Assembly: GCA_028564705.1 (NCBI GenBank)
Contig: JAPXFQ010002081.1
Coordinates: 372,001-436,000 of the forward strand
Length of the DNA stretch: 64,000 nucleotides
Reading direction: 5' to 3'
Source: Apricaphanius iberus
Lineage: Eukaryota > Chordata > Actinopteri > Cyprinodontiformes > Aphaniidae
The position numbers were made by a program, and so were the translations under genes. Below are positions 33,590 to 45,619 of the stretch, piece after piece. The notes below the pieces were generated by a model that searched no databases, was not told the origin of the DNA, and saw only the letters and a program-made list of their open reading frames with translations. Position 1 is the first letter of the stretch, and each line of letters opens with the position of its first letter.

Positions 33590-34060
33590 GGTGCGTACAC
33601 ACCGAACACGACAAATGCGGTGCAAAAAGCGCCACATGCCCCTTGCTGGTCACTTGAAAATTCGCACCTTGAAGCGTGTATAAAGCGAACTGGTCGCGCT
33701 TCAAAATATGCTATTTTCACGAGCGTGAAGCGGAAATACATAACTTGTGGAAGGACCTTGACCAGGACCACTCCGTAGCAGTCGGCTGGCCTTCTCTTCC
33801 TCCCCTATCTCTCCTTCTCCCGACTCTCTGTCGACTCTGGGCTCCACCTGACCTTGTTAAATGTTCGGCCTGGCCTCGGGCGATGCTGGGACCATTGCAG
33901 TGGGGAGAGCTATCAGTCGAGCTGTGGCGGAGGGATCCATAAACACCCTGGCTCCTCGCCGCCTCAGAGAATCTGGCCTGCTCGTCTAGTTTGTGACGCG
34001 AAGGTCCAAGCTCCGCCCGCCAACACACCAAGTACTAAGCTGAGCGGCTGTTGATCTGTA
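33590..34060. mobile_element. probable DNA-transposon fragment (Harbinger-like end)
   Basis: Begins ggtgcgtacacaccgaacac, the type of terminus seen in fish Harbinger/ISL2EU elements, followed by GC-rich sequence with no conserved ORF. The other terminus was not found. Confidence 0.35.
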
Positions 34061-34089
34061 AGCGCTTAGTAAAAGTTTATAATATAAAA

Positions 34090-35035
34090 TGTGAGTGGCA
34101 CGGGACGTGCTGTGGTGGAGCTACCAGGCCTGGGTGTACGGGTGAGGAAGCTGTTCATGGCTCCCTTCTCTGCTGAGAGCGGGGCCTTTTGCAGACACAA
34201 CGGCTCTTTTAACAGCATTCATATCTAAATAGTTTAACCTCTTTATAATGTTTATTTTTTTATTCTTGTCTCTGTAAAGAAAACAGCCGGAGTCATATAG
34301 TTCGGGGTGACTAGCCACGGTGTTTATAAGTATTTCCTCCCAGTCCTGCTGATGCAGTGGTTAGATTATCCTTAGCTATCTTTGTAGATATGCTGCTATT
34401 GGTTTAGACTGTTGGAGGAGACTGACCACTTTTCTTCACTCTTCTACTTTTCTTCTTTTACTACTTGTCAGATGTATCTTTTGCTATCATTTTGTTTGTT
34501 AACCTTATTTTCTTGCTCAGTGTTTTTCTCTCCATAGAAGTTACACCTGGTTTGGTATCCTGCTCAGCTACAATGTCCTGTTAGATGGGGAGAATCAATT
34601 CAGATGATTCTCCCAGTGACATCCTATATGTCCTGTTATCAATATGTTTACTTTATTTACTATAGAAAGTACCCTTGCATCAGTTCCTTTTGTTCTTTTT
34701 GTGTTTCTGCTCAGTCTTCTCAAACCGCCAGATGGTTGTGGCAGATGACCGCTTGTACTGAGCAAAGTTCTCCTGGAGGTTTCTTCTAGTTAAAGTTTTT
34801 CCTTTCCACTATCACAATATGTTTGCTCAATAAGAGGGATTACTGCAGTCTGCATGTTCAGGGCAAAACCTCACATCAACAACTCAACGCAATCTATAGG
34901 GATTCCTTAAATAGTAAACTTTTAACTGACTGCATGTCTGTAAAACTGTATTGAAATGACTTCTCTTGTACCTTGAGTTGGGATCTGTTTTGAATTGGAG
35001 CTATATAAGTAAACTAAATTGAATTAAATTTGTTA
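34090..35035 (+). repeat. long dispersed fish repeat, 3' part
   Basis: Contains phrases common to a teleost repeat family: 'agaagttacacctggtttgg', 'ctcaaaccgccagatggttg', 'ctcctggaggtttcttctag' and the tail 'gagctatataagtaaactaa'. A second copy of the tail is at 35930-36110. Parent element uncertain. Confidence 0.6.
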
Positions 35036-35101
35036 AGTATTTCCATTATTTTTATGGAAATATGCGTGCATTTGTGTGCGTTTCTTGTCTTTACAACTCA
35101 C

Positions 35102-35165
35102 CGCGGGTGAAACCATCCTTGTGAACATACCATACAGGTCCAACCTCATACCACACGTCCCTCAC
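35102..35165 (-). CDS. myo18b: myo18b exon 4, SH3-like segment start
   Basis: 64 nt: 21 codons plus one base. Reads VRDVWYEVGPVWYVHKDGF..., matching the class XVIII segment before the motor (VWYLHKDGF in relatives). Acceptor ...ctgttag, donor gtgagt. The last base G joins CC of exon 5 to make Ala. Confidence 0.93.
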
Positions 35166-35929
35166 CTAACAGGAAAAACACGAAAAGAAGAAATAAAGTC
35201 ATGATACCTGTAAATAAAAAATGTTTTTAGTCATCAAAACCATTTTCTATAGTTTATTTTAATTGTTCTTTGGATTTTGTAGTTGTACATTTAAAAATCT
35301 CATATCTTGAATTAAAAAAAATATGATAAGCTTTGTCATAACACATGGTTTAATTAAAGTTTCAGCAGATTTGAGTTCCCTATTTAGATATTTTTTAACT
35401 GCTAAATCCTAAAACACAAGTTTAAGCGTTAGACACGTTTTGCTATCAAGCGTTTAGGTCATGTTATTTTCTGTTGTGTTTCTGAGTGTCATTTAAAATG
35501 TTTACTAGCTTGACAAAAAAGATACAAATGTTTTAATTTATAAGAAAACTTTGCCAAAAAGCTAGTTTGCTAGATTACACATATTCTTTTGCTGCGTAAC
35601 TTTAGTACAGGATCAGACATCATTAGTTCATTTCACAAATAATGTCACGCTGAGTCTGAAACAGCTTGTTGTTGATTGGTTGTGATCTATGTAAGAAGTC
35701 ATCATATCAGGATGCAGTTACGTACAAGAGGATTAGAGCTAGCTTTAACAATGTCATCATTGATAACGTTTAAGCATTAAGATGTTTGTATAATCTTGTC
35801 GGTAGCTGTGGAGTTTCTCTGTTTCTGCACCTCCATCATCAGTTTCAGTATTGTATTAGAAGAAGAAGAATCGCCACCCTGATAGAATGTAGGGAAACTG
35901 GTTATCTTTCTAGAGCGCTGCATACTGCT

Positions 35930-36110
35930 GAGTGTGTAATCCTGCACAATAATTTTAAAACAATCTGCTGGGATTTCTAGAAAACTTTTAACTGATTGGT
36001 ATGTTTACATAATTGATTGGAATGGCTTTTTCTTGTAAATTTCCTTTAGATTACATCTGTTGTGAATTGGCGCTATATTAATAAACTGAAACTTTGAATT
36101 GAAATGTAAT
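35930..36110 (+). repeat. second copy of the 'gcgctatattaataaact' tail
   Basis: Matches 34900-35035 (aacttttaactgattggtat, gaattggcgctatattaata). Lies in intron 3; 35166-35929 upstream of it holds nothing I can name. Confidence 0.6.
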
Positions 36111-36211
36111 ATTATAAGCTCTGTGCTTGTTCTTCCTCATTATTTCTCTTTATACCTGAATACAATTTCTGCACTTTTGTTTAAGAGGTCCATCTATTAT
36201 CTACTGTCTAT

Positions 36212-36500
36212 TCTATGCAGGGTTGCGGGGGCTGGTGCCTATCTCCAGTGGTCATGAGAGGCAGGTGGTACACCCTGGACAGGTGGCCAGTCCATCGCAG
36301 GGCAACACAGAGAAACACAAGACAAAAAAAACAAGCATGCACGTACTCATAACTAAGGGCAGTTCAGAGAAACCAATTAACCTAACAGCTATGGTTTTGG
36401 TCTCTGTGGAGTACCCGGTACTCCATGCAGAAAGACCAGAGGACGAGATTTTAACCCAGGGCCTTCTTGCTGCAAGGCAACAGATCTACCAACTGCGCCA
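36212..36500 (+). repeat. dispersed fish repeat (as at 7200 and 51590)
   Basis: ggggctggtgcctatctcca, ggtacaccctggacaggtgg, ccaattaacctaacagctat. 36501-36783 holds nothing named. Confidence 0.7.
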
Positions 36501-36783
36501 ATGTCCAGATCTTCCCAGATGTTTTCAATATTTCAATTCCTCCAATGTCTTCCAATCTCACAGCAAGCAACAGAATTTACAAGCATTTTACCTTTCTCCT
36601 CAGATGTGAAACCTAATTCTATTTCTAGAAGACTTTGTCAAGAACCTGTCTAAATCATTAAAATTCTGATTCATATTTAACAAAGTCTCTTTATCAGGTG
36701 TGAATTAAGGACTAAGGAGGAAACAACCAGAAAACACTTGAGAGCAAATATTCCTTTTTAAATGATTTAATGAACATACCCAC

Positions 36784-37197
36784 CTCTTTCCTTTTCTCCT
36801 CTGTTACAGTTGTGTCTGTTTGCCTTCCCTCAGGTTCGTGTCTCTCCTCAATCCCATTCTGGTTAATTTCAAACTGCTTCACATCATCCATACTCTCATT
36901 TTTCTGTTCGGGCTGCTGTTTCTTCTTGCTGATGATTTCTTGCTTCTTTTCCTGCTGCTGGTTGTGCTTTGCTGGCTCCGGTGATAACGTTTGTTTGCTT
37001 TCCAGTTTACTGTCGGAATCCAGAGTCATTATGTGGCGCTGAGATGAGGGCCTGCTTTCTGACTGAACAGAGTTGGACCTTTTTTGTTTACTGTTGTTGA
37101 CCTGTTCAGCTCGCAATGCCATCTCTGCCTCGAGGATTGGAGGAGTTTGATCTGGGACAAGAAACTGCTGCACCAGGTTGTCGTTCAGTTTGCTTGG
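36784..37197 (-). CDS. myo18b: myo18b exon 3, charged disordered extension
   Basis: 138 codons, phase 0 at both ends. It starts PSKLNDNLVQQFLVPD after an acceptor ...attcag and ends ...EEKRKE before gtgggt. A stronger-looking GT four bases on (gtatgt) would break the frame with exon 4, so the first GT is chosen. The product is rich in Gln, Lys, Glu and Ser with no folded domain. In human MYO18B this N-terminal region is several hundred residues longer, so the fish extension is compact or has further exons that I could not see. Confidence 0.88.
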
Positions 37198-37868
37198 CTG
37201 AATTTGGAAAGAAATTAAGAGTTGAAGTCTTTGGATGTAGCTATATTTCACATTTTTACAAACTGTTACAAAACCTCATTAAGGCCAGGCACAGACACAA
37301 TGTGTTTAAAGGTGCTTTACAGAAACAACTACATGCTCTGTGATTTTCAGCATACATAAGTCTGATGATTTATAGTCTGTCTCTGATAAGCTGGAGAAAA
37401 TGAGAAGTTAACATGGTCCGATAGTGACGCAGAAGTATAAAGCTGCTGTCAACAGCATATGCATGGTCAAATTTTTTTACTAGTAGATCTAATTAGAGCT
37501 GGCGGGAGCATATTGGTGTTCAGTGGCCTGGAAATGGAGCCTTGAGGAACTCCACAGGTTAAATTCAGAAATGACCATAAGAAGTTGCGGTCTGCCAAGT
37601 AAGGTTGTAGCCATTTGAGCTTAGTCTCACCGCATTCTATCATTCAGTATATTATTGTCATTGAGGTCAAATACAGCACAGAAAAAGAACCCCTAATGTA
37701 AAGGAGTCATACAGATGTCCAGTTGTTTTCCCTTTTTGTACCCACTAAAACACAAGTTATAGAGAAAAAACATCTTATTTTCTTTAAAGACATTCTCAAG
37801 GTGTTTCAAGAGTCTATTGATTATAGTGTATTGTTTCATTCAGCTCAGATTTTCTAAATTTGAGTCCA
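37198..37868. other. intron 2 left part
   Basis: Nothing recognised. Confidence 0.5.
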
Positions 37869-38978
37869 AGGGTGTATTCATACCAGAAAACTCCTTTAGT
37901 CCGGTTGTTTGATCCAGACAAAAGGCAAATCATTTTTTTTCCTTTGGTGCGGTTTGTATTCAGACTGTTCATTTTTGCAAGTGGACTATATTTTGTAAAA
38001 ACATCCACGTGTGTGACGATCGGTTCTGCTATTGGACAGCGATGACCTGAGCGAAACTAGTAAAGACCCGGAAAAGGAGGTAAACAGCTGTGAAAACATA
38101 TAGCTATCAGAGCTGCAGGAGTGGATGTGAGGGCAAAGATATGTTTCGGCGTTCCAGACGCGGAGGAGACCCGGAGCAAGATGACAAAGCGTTGACAAGC
38201 TGGGAGGTGAGTGAGCACCGGGCCGAGCTATGGAGCTGAGACGCGGATGAGACCCAAGAAGAAATGTAGCAGAGCTGCTGGAGGAGTTAGCCCCGGGGAT
38301 CGGAGTTTTCAAGATGTGTGGTGACGCGGTTTGTTGAACTGATGCGTGGTTACGATCAGAGGCAAGGTTGGGACAATGACTGAGCAATGAGAGTCTTCAG
38401 ACTGAAGCCAATGTCCTGTCCTGTTAATCTACTGCTCATCTGTTTATTCTATCAAAACTGTCCTGTCGGTGTCAAGATCTCCCGTCAGAGCAGCTCATTC
38501 AATGCAAGTTTCGCGATGCTATGTTTGAAAATTTAGAACAGCAAATGCGTGCAGTAAACAGAAGGAAACAATGCATTCTGCACACTCTGATCCCTGATAT
38601 GTTGGCAGCAGCATGTTTAAATGGAAGACAAAGATCAGGAATTAACAACATTCACTACAGCATACGGGATATTGATTTGTGGCACTGTGAGCCAAACGAG
38701 TGGGTTAAATAATATGAATGATATGACAAAAAGGCGCATGTATTGTGGAGTTGGTTCGGATCAAGACTGTTAGTATTCAGACCTAAAGCGAAGCGAATCT
38801 CTGTCTGTTTGGAACTGGACCGGGACCACCTAAAAAAGGTGGTCTTGGTCCGTTTCTCTGATCCGCAGCAGGATTCGTTTGTGGGTAATTACATCTGCAT
38901 AAAAGGTCCGGACCAGCGTTCCAAACGAACCGTGGTCCGTTTAAAGTGGACTAAACAGTGCAGGTCTGAATACACCCT
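37869..38978. mobile_element. 1.1-kb DNA transposon with AGGGTGTATTCA ends
   Basis: Starts AGGGTGTATTCATACCAG and ends with its inverted partner caggtctgaatacaccct. Interior has two modest open frames (minus 37986-38387, plus 38521-38712), neither recognised. No clear target duplication. Terminus style resembles fish PIF/Harbinger non-autonomous elements. Lies in intron 2. Confidence 0.6.
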
Positions 38979-39090
38979 AAGACTTCAAGAATTTAATACA
39001 CAATTATATGACATTTGAAATGAGTCAGTGTGATAGTGTTTTATGGGTGCACTAACCAACTTAAACTTTTAGATGTAGTTATTGACTTAC

Positions 39091-39243
39091 TGCTCTCTCC
39101 TCTTTGACCTCTTTGACCTCTGGCTCTTTGTGTTTGGTCTCCTTCTCTGAATCTCTGACGAGCTGTTTCAGAATGCCTCCTGGTAGAACTGACAGTGGTG
39201 GGGGGGGTATAGTGGCAGTCACCTGTTTGTTTTCCTCCTTTAT
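39091..39243 (-). CDS. myo18b: myo18b exon 2, disordered N-terminal region
   Basis: 51 codons, phase 0 at both ends, acceptor ...ctacag and donor gtaagt. It encodes IKEENKQ, then a PPPP run, then PGGILKQLVRDSEKE and a Lys/Glu-rich tail. The start IKEEN followed by PGGILKQLVR resembles the mammalian MYO18B segment that directly follows WEQK, so it should join exon 1 at that lysine. No folded domain is visible; the region is low-complexity and charged. Confidence 0.9.
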
Positions 39244-39439
39244 CTGTAGTTTTAGGAATTAATGGAATCAGACAGAATTTGAAAAGAATAGAAAGTCATT
39301 GTGTGACGTATAATGACAGTACATTCATCTAATCAGCATGCCATACCAAGGTTTTGTCAAATCAGAGGCATTCATGTCACTTTTGACAAAAAGCAATCAA
39401 ACAGGTAAAACAAACCCTACAGAATATTTAAAAAGTTTT

Positions 39440-40080
39440 TATAAAGTTTGTCACATTTTTTCATGTTGTATTCATAAACCAATTAGTGAACTGAGACTAG
39501 CTGTGTAATATCAGCATAAAGGCAGCTTTTCTGTGTCTGGCTTCAGACGTTTGTTAGAGAACAACCAACATCATGAGACCAAGGAACTCAGCAGATAGGG
39601 CAGCAAGAAAGTTGTGGAGAAGTTTAAAGCATAGTTAGTTCCTAGAATAATATTCTGAGCTTGGAAGATCCCACAGAGTTCATGTCAGTCCATCAACCTA
39701 ACATGGATATAGTATGGCACAATTGCACACCTACCAAGTCATGGCCTACACTGAAAGGCTGAGCGTAAAGCCATGCAGGGGGCAGAGTATAAGTTATAAA
39801 GAAAAACATGTATTCCCTATGACGAAACATGGTGGTGAGAGCATCATGCTTTTTGACATCTTCATTGGAACAGGGAATCTGCTCAGAGTTCATTGGAGTT
39901 CATTGGAAGGGTAATCCTGGAATAAAACATGTTAGAGGCTGTACCAGACTTGAGAGTATACAGCAGTATCACTTTCCTTCAAGGCAACGGCTTTAAACAT
40001 GCAGCCAGAGCAACAAAGCAATGGTTTGGATCCATTACATGAAACAAAAATAAGAAAAAATAGTATTTAGATTTTTTTTT
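39440..40080 (+). mobile_element. Tc1-like transposon relic, internally deleted
   Basis: Matches teleost Tc1 in order: 'gttgtggagaagtttaaagc', 'agtatggcacaattgcacac', 'cctaccaagtcatggcctac', 'gaaacatggtggtgagagca' and 'catgcagccagagcaacaaa', with missing segments between. No intact transposase. Confidence 0.75.
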
Positions 40081-40299
40081 ACTTGTCTAATAATAAATTA
40101 ACTATGCGAAATTGATGCATACAATATTGCAGTAGCAAAGTTAAAAAGGGTTTTGTATGTAAGCCTCATTAAAAATAGACATCTAGTTTCAAATTATGGG
40201 CTAGATTTAAAAAAAACACAGTAAAAACAAATCAGTATATTCTCAGAAATTAGAGCAGGGTTTGGGTTGCTCTGAAACTCCTTGCTGTTACTATACAGG

Positions 40300-41495
40300 G
40301 GGTCTCATTTATAAAGTTTGCTTATGCACATAACGGGGTCTGAAAACTACGTAAGCAACTTTATACGCAAAGTTTGGTATTTATAGAAGAAAATGTAGCG
40401 CAAAAATGTGCGCAACTTTAAGCACACCAAGGATCTTGCTTACGCACTTTTTGGACATGGAGGCACTGAGAACGCAGCAATACGGATACCAAAATTGTGA
40501 ATTTAACCCACATTTTCAGACTTGTAGTGCACTGCACACACAAACAAACATAACCAACACACAAACTTCTCCCCCGTCCCGCCAATAGGAACTGAGAATA
40601 AAAATGAGAATTTGATAAAAAATTAATTAAGAATTATCTTCATATATATGTCTTCAGATTGTATAGCAATTGCATGTATTGGTGCATGTGTAAAGAACAA
40701 ATATGCTGCAGCATCCCATCGTAATTCTGCACATTTGATGCGCTCACACTCATTGAAGATTCTTTTTTTATGTCAGGCACGCTGCTGCATCAACGCTGAG
40801 TCACCTGCAGCTCTTCCCTTTATTTTTATGACCCCAAATCAATATTTTGACATGGATGATAGCTACTTTTTAAAAGTAGTTTTGAAGTGCACCTTTTCGC
40901 CAGGTTTTAAATATCTCGGAGTGCTTAAATTTATTATATTCTATTGTGATTTGGTATTAGTTTTTTTAAATTGCTTTGATTCCAGTCTAACTGTTGCTAA
41001 AAGAGGTAATAATGACCTATAATTGAAACTTTATATGTAATGTTCTTATTTGTTCCATCTCTGGTGCTGCTGCTTTAATTTTTTTTTTATTTTTAAGTTT
41101 TTATCTTTTACTCTTGTCTTCTAGCACAACTATAAACTATATTATTGTTTTTTTTATGTGAAGCGTTTGACTGACTAAAGCTCTATATAGATCAATATTA
41201 ATTGAAATAAAACGGTCTTCTGTGCCTCTGCATGCCTGCAGCTGTCTTTGTCCGCCTCTCGGTTGCCATGTTAACCTGTGAAACACCCCATATTAGCCGT
41301 CTTACGTCGATGCAGAATATTCACTAGACACTTTGCATTGACCGTTTATGGCAGAAAGTGGGTGTGTAGGAGGCGGGATATGATTCAGATACAGCTATGG
41401 GGAGCTTTATCAGTTTATCTATCAGTTTTACATTTACTGAGTACTAATTGTCATAGTCATTTCTATATATACTTTAGTTATGTCTTATAGAGGTC
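40300..41495. other. intron 1 stretch, possible non-autonomous transposon
   Basis: 'ggggtctcatttataaagtt tgcttatgca' at about 40300 resembles the end of a fish Harbinger-like repeat, but no matching terminus or transposase was identified. A plus-strand open frame at 40648-41022 has no recognisable domain. Confidence 0.3.
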
Positions 41496-41509
41496 ATTTT
41501 ACATGGACA

Positions 41510-42490
41510 CAGAGGTAAAGTTAAAATAACTAGCTGGAATGTAAGAGAGATGAACAACCCAGTGAAAAGAGGTTAGGGGTATGCACATTAGGCACTTAAA
41601 TCGTACATATACTTTCTGCATGTGACGTACATAAAAAAAACAGCAAAAATACTCTGTCTCTCCTGGGCCTCCCAGATCTATTAATCAAACTTTAGTACAA
41701 AATCTAGAAGTGTTGCAATTATGATTAAAAAAAGAATACCATTTATTAACTCTCAAACAATTTCATACCAGAGGGGTAGGTATGTGATAGTCATTGAAAC
41801 TCTACACTGGTAATATTAGTAAAGGTATATGGGCCAAATTTTGATGACACACTTTTTTTTTTTTTTTTTTTATCTTTACAATGCTTTGCAAAACTTATCG
41901 CCATTGTGAGTGGAGATTTTAACTAGGTTATAGATCCTGTTCCTGATCAGCAGCATTCCTGAACCAGTATGTGTAGAGACAGTGGCCGCTTAACAATCTT
42001 ATGCAGTCTTATAATTTGGTAGATATCTGGAGGCTTCTTCACCCCACCACAAAAAAATTTTTCTTATTTTTTCACAGTACATACATCCTTCTCCAGGATT
42101 GATTTCTCCTTTGATGGACTATAAACTGCTAAATTCAATAATTGACTACAGCTACCACAATATATTCATTTCAGATCTTGCTCCTGTCTTGTAAAGTGTT
42201 TTGACTTGAATCACGGGAGAGGTGAGCATTGCTGGCGTCTGAATAATGTACTATTAAAAGATGAAAAATTCTGTACCTATCTTTCTGATAAAGTAGAACT
42301 CTATTTAAACACCAACGATGTAGGCGATGTAAATGATTCCACTCTATGGGAGGCCATGAAGGCTGTCCCAAGCGGCCATGTAATATCATATGAGATAGCA
42401 GAAAATAATAATCTAAGAAAAGATTAACTGAAATTGATGATCAACTGAACAAGCTGGAAGCTTCATCTAAAACTGAATGTAAATGGAAGT
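41510..42490 (+). pseudogene. L1/Tx1-like LINE ORF2, N-terminal part, decayed
   Basis: Encodes endonuclease-type blocks ITSWNVREMNNPVKRG, then AGDFN near 41915, FSRIDFSFMDYKLLNSII and later LWEAMKAVPSGHVISYEIAE. These are the order and motifs of fish L1-clade ORF2 (apurinic endonuclease, linker). Several stops and frame shifts; a poly(T) run at 41850-41870. Confidence 0.75.
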
Positions 42491-42539
42491 ACTTTAGAAA
42501 ATATCTGTTCTGTGGTATGGATATAATTCCAATTGCATA

Positions 42540-43345
42540 TACTACATCATACAACCAGATCGAATTGGCACAGCAGACAGCTCAGGGACAAAGATGTTTA
42601 AAGCAGGTTTAAGTTCCAAAACAATTAAAGAAAGAGGTTTTGGTACAGCTGCAAACCTTGCAAGACATAGCCACCCACCTAAACTGAAGGGCTGGGCAGT
42701 GAGGGCATTGATCACAGAAGCAGCCACTAAGACCACGGTAACTTTGAAGGAGCAGGTGGGAACGACTATTCACAGGTCAACTATTTTTTGCCCATTCAAC
42801 AAATATGCCCTTCAGAGAAGAGCAGCAACAAAATGTCAGTTTTGAAAAAAAAGCCTTAAGAAGTCTGGTAAGCAACAGTACAAGATACATGGGGGACACA
42901 GTAATAGGGTGTTCTGTTTGACAGATAACCGCACAGTATATGACCCTGAACACACCTTCCTCATTGTAAAACATACTGGTGGTAGTGGCAGCATCATGCT
43001 GTGGGGAAGTTAATGCAGGTCAGAGTTGATGGGAAGATGGATGGAGCTAAATACTGGAGGAAAACCTGTTGCCTGCAGAAGACTTGAGAATTGGGCGGAA
43101 GTTCACTTTCCAGCAGGACAATGATCACACAAATACAATCGAGAATCTGTTCCAGATTCAAGCTTTTATATTTTAAAATACTGAAAACATGTATTATGTT
43201 CCTTTATCTTCACAATTATGCTCTACTTTGTCTGATGAAATCTTAATAGAATACACTGAAAGTGTGTGGCTGTGATGTGAAAAGGTAAAAAAAAATCAAG
43301 AGGAATAAACTAGCACATTGCAAATACCAGAGTGTAACAATAAAA
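42540..43345 (+). mobile_element. Tc1-like transposon relic
   Basis: Matches in order: 'gcaaaccttgcaagacatag', 'caggtgggaacgactattca', 'ccctgaacacaccttcctca', 'ggtggtagtggcagcatcat', 'gttgatgggaagatggatgg', 'caggacaatgatcacacaaa' and 'ttcacaattatgctctactt'. Frames broken. Confidence 0.85.
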
Positions 43346-43850
43346 TGTGCCCAAACACAACTTTTTCTGTTCCCTTCCCCTACAAAAGAAATATTTTTTT
43401 TGTAGACACACAAATTAAATAAGATAGATTACCCTATCCTCTGCCATAACTTTAGACTAATCTCATTTTTCAACTAACAGGTATTAGACTAGTTATGAAT
43501 TTGACAACCATGACAACCTTTGTCAACCATAGTATCATACCTCAAGTGAGAGATACACAGGTGGTGTACGGCAGATGTGTAGCTCTCTATAACATTTGAC
43601 AAGGAAACTTTAAATACCCAGAAAGATAACTTTAAAAAATCAAGACTTGTAAAGATCCTCATAAGTGAAACAAATTAATCTAAGAGCATTTCCTTTAAGT
43701 TTGGTTTGTACTTAAACTGTATTTGAAGGTTCGTGTTCTGATTACACAACTGCCGTGATTGCAGGAGTGCTTACCACACACCACCTCACACAGATTTTTT
43801 TAGTTAAGAAGCAAACACCACTTGACTTTAATGTTCTCTTTCTGTCAAAT
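43346..43850. other. intron 1
   Basis: Nothing recognised. Confidence 0.4.
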
Positions 43851-43854
43851 TAGG

Positions 43855-44048
43855 AAGAGGGAGGAAGCCCAGAAAAGGACTCAGGACACTTTGGGGGGAA
43901 TATGTTTCTCGGCTGGTTTGGAAACGCCTTGGGATACCTACCAAGGAGCTGGCCAAAGTGGCTGGGGAGAGGGAAGTCTCACCGTGCAACCTGACCCCGG
44001 ATAAGCGGCAGAAGATGGATGGATGGATGGATGGATGGATGGATGGAT
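43855..44048 (+). mobile_element. Rex1-like LINE 3' end with (ATGG)n tail
   Basis: 'ccttgggatacctaccaagg', 'agctggccaaagtggctggg', 'gaccccggataagcggcaga', then eight or so GGAT units. This is the classic 3' end of Rex1/Babar elements. Confidence 0.8.
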
Positions 44049-44425
44049 GTCATATTTTCCTGACAGCGTCTGTAATTGTTAGGCTGACCCATCCACCAAG
44101 AACTTGACCAAGGAAAACTCGAGTTTGGGCTTCAATTACCTAATTTATTTATTTCGAAGTGCTTTTTCATGTATTGAACCAGCTTGAGACCAACTTATTG
44201 CCCTTTACATGCTGGTAAGCCATTTTTCAAAGCTATAAATGGTGGTGTGAACATGCAGGATGACTAAAACATCGTAACTACACAGTGACATGCCACAGTG
44301 ATTCAGCATCAGAACAAAGCCTACCAGTGACTGTGTAATCAATGCTTCATTCTGACACACACACACACACAGGCAGAGATTACATCCTTCATGGAGAATT
44401 AACACAGCATGCAGCCCTTCTGCAC

Positions 44426-44473
44426 CTCCCTTCTGCTCCCACAGCTTTAAGCGTGAAGACAATGCCATGGTTG
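44426..44473 (-). CDS. myo18b: myo18b exon 1 (first coding exon; donor uncertain)
   Basis: Holds the start codon (A at 44468) in a strong context, CAACCATGG, followed by MALSSRLKLWEQK, close to the known vertebrate MYO18B start. A pyrimidine-rich stretch ending in AG just upstream (rev-comp of about 44474-44500) could be the acceptor of a 5' UTR intron. The last family-like codon (Lys) ends at 44430, but no GT follows it. The nearest GT is four bases on (donor after 44426), which leaves phase 1, while exon 2 needs phase 0. The start exon is convincing; its 3' edge is not resolved. Confidence 0.75.
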
Positions 44474-45619
44474 CTCCAAGGAAGAGGGAGGGGTTCAGGG
44501 ATATGTGGCGGTGGTCGTGAGGAGCAGGGGTCACAGTGATGTCAGCCAGTGGTGGTGTATGTGTGAGACAACCTATCATTGGAAAGAGACTGTTAAAAAG
44601 AGGGAAGTTATGGAGGATTTTGGCACCAGTCAGACAGCAGCTGAGCTACAAGACAAACACACCCATCACCTGCGATTCAGACTGCTGTGGCTCAGATGTT
44701 TTACAGCTGCTTTTTTTAAAGAAAGCCTTTTCTCAGCCTGTTTCTAACAAGTTTTAATCCTAAATTGCTAATTTGGAACTTGTTTTTACTTTGTCTTCTT
44801 CTAGTACTCTGTTCTTCCTTCTAGTTTTTGCAGCAATTTAGACAGATCTTTTTTTAATTGCAGCAGCAAAATGTCACAGTGGGTCAGAAGTGAATGGTAA
44901 ATAGTTAAATTTTCTCGGTTACATTTACTTGTTCTTTTAGTAGTTTTGCCATTCCATGAGTAATGTTATTATACAGGTATTGCTTCTCTTACCTAAGTAA
45001 AAGTTCGGAATGCTTTACCCACTGTAAGTAAATTCAATTGATGTGCGTCTCGTATTGGTTAATCAGAAGGGAAACTTTTTTTAACCCAACTTTTATCTGG
45101 CCTTTTTTTCTAACACACCTCACATCTGTTGATCAATATATATTGTAATTGAATAATCGCCCATCCCTACTCAGCATCCAGTTCCATTTTAACAAACTCC
45201 AGAAATGCTATTCTTGGAATCACTCTGGCAAATACTGGCATCAAATAGCATCCAATAATTATTATTAATCTCTTCTACATGAGCTGTTGTGTTACATCAT
45301 ACAGCATTTATACCCTAGGGAAACAAAAACGCATCAATCAATAAAAATTCCTAAAAACTCTCATGAACATAAAAAAGTAAAGCATAAATAAAGTTCTATT
45401 TCATTCATTGCTATTGGTTTATGTTTTTTGAAAATATATTTCATGTTTATAAGGTAAATTATTTAGTTAGAAAAAAATAGTAATTGTTACCTAACATTTA
45501 ATGCTTTCTCCAGTAAATAAGTGTGTTTCCTCTGAAGGCCTAATTATGCCGAATTTAACACTGTGAGATTAAACAGCTGCAATCAAAGATTTGTAAATCA
45601 CATATACCATCTACACCAG
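44474..45619. other. sequence upstream of the myo18b start exon
   Basis: The minus strand carries a pyrimidine-rich tract (about 44474-44500) that may be the acceptor of a 5' UTR intron. Nothing else recognised. Confidence 0.4.

Larger units (their letters stand above)
4091..44468 (-). other. myo18b: myo18b gene, 5' half (23 coding exons, tail missing)
   Basis: Span of the coding exons of an unconventional myosin XVIII, read right to left. The exons below join to 3195 nt (1065 codons) and encode, in order: a disordered N-terminus (about residues 1-202), an SH3-like segment (203-261), the motor (about 262-974), the IQ/neck (975-1017) and the start of the tail (1018-1065). Class XVIII is shown by the divergent P-loop GRSGTGKTT, the switch-II-like DTPGLRNP, and the neck sequence WSWWKLFCRLRPLL. 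MYO18B rather than MYO18A is favoured by the N-terminus MALSSRLKLWEQK, by GGILKQLVRDSEKE, by ESNFLVFSQMLAGL, and by the upstream tandem grk3. In vertebrates the protein is a striated-muscle myosin thought to bind actin with little or no ATPase activity. The remaining coiled-coil exons must lie beyond position 1. Confidence 0.93.

Noticed and set aside
36770..37042. Cys/Phe-rich plus-strand ORF
   Set aside because: Shadow of myo18b exon 3 on the other strand; the minus frame has matching splice sites and phase.
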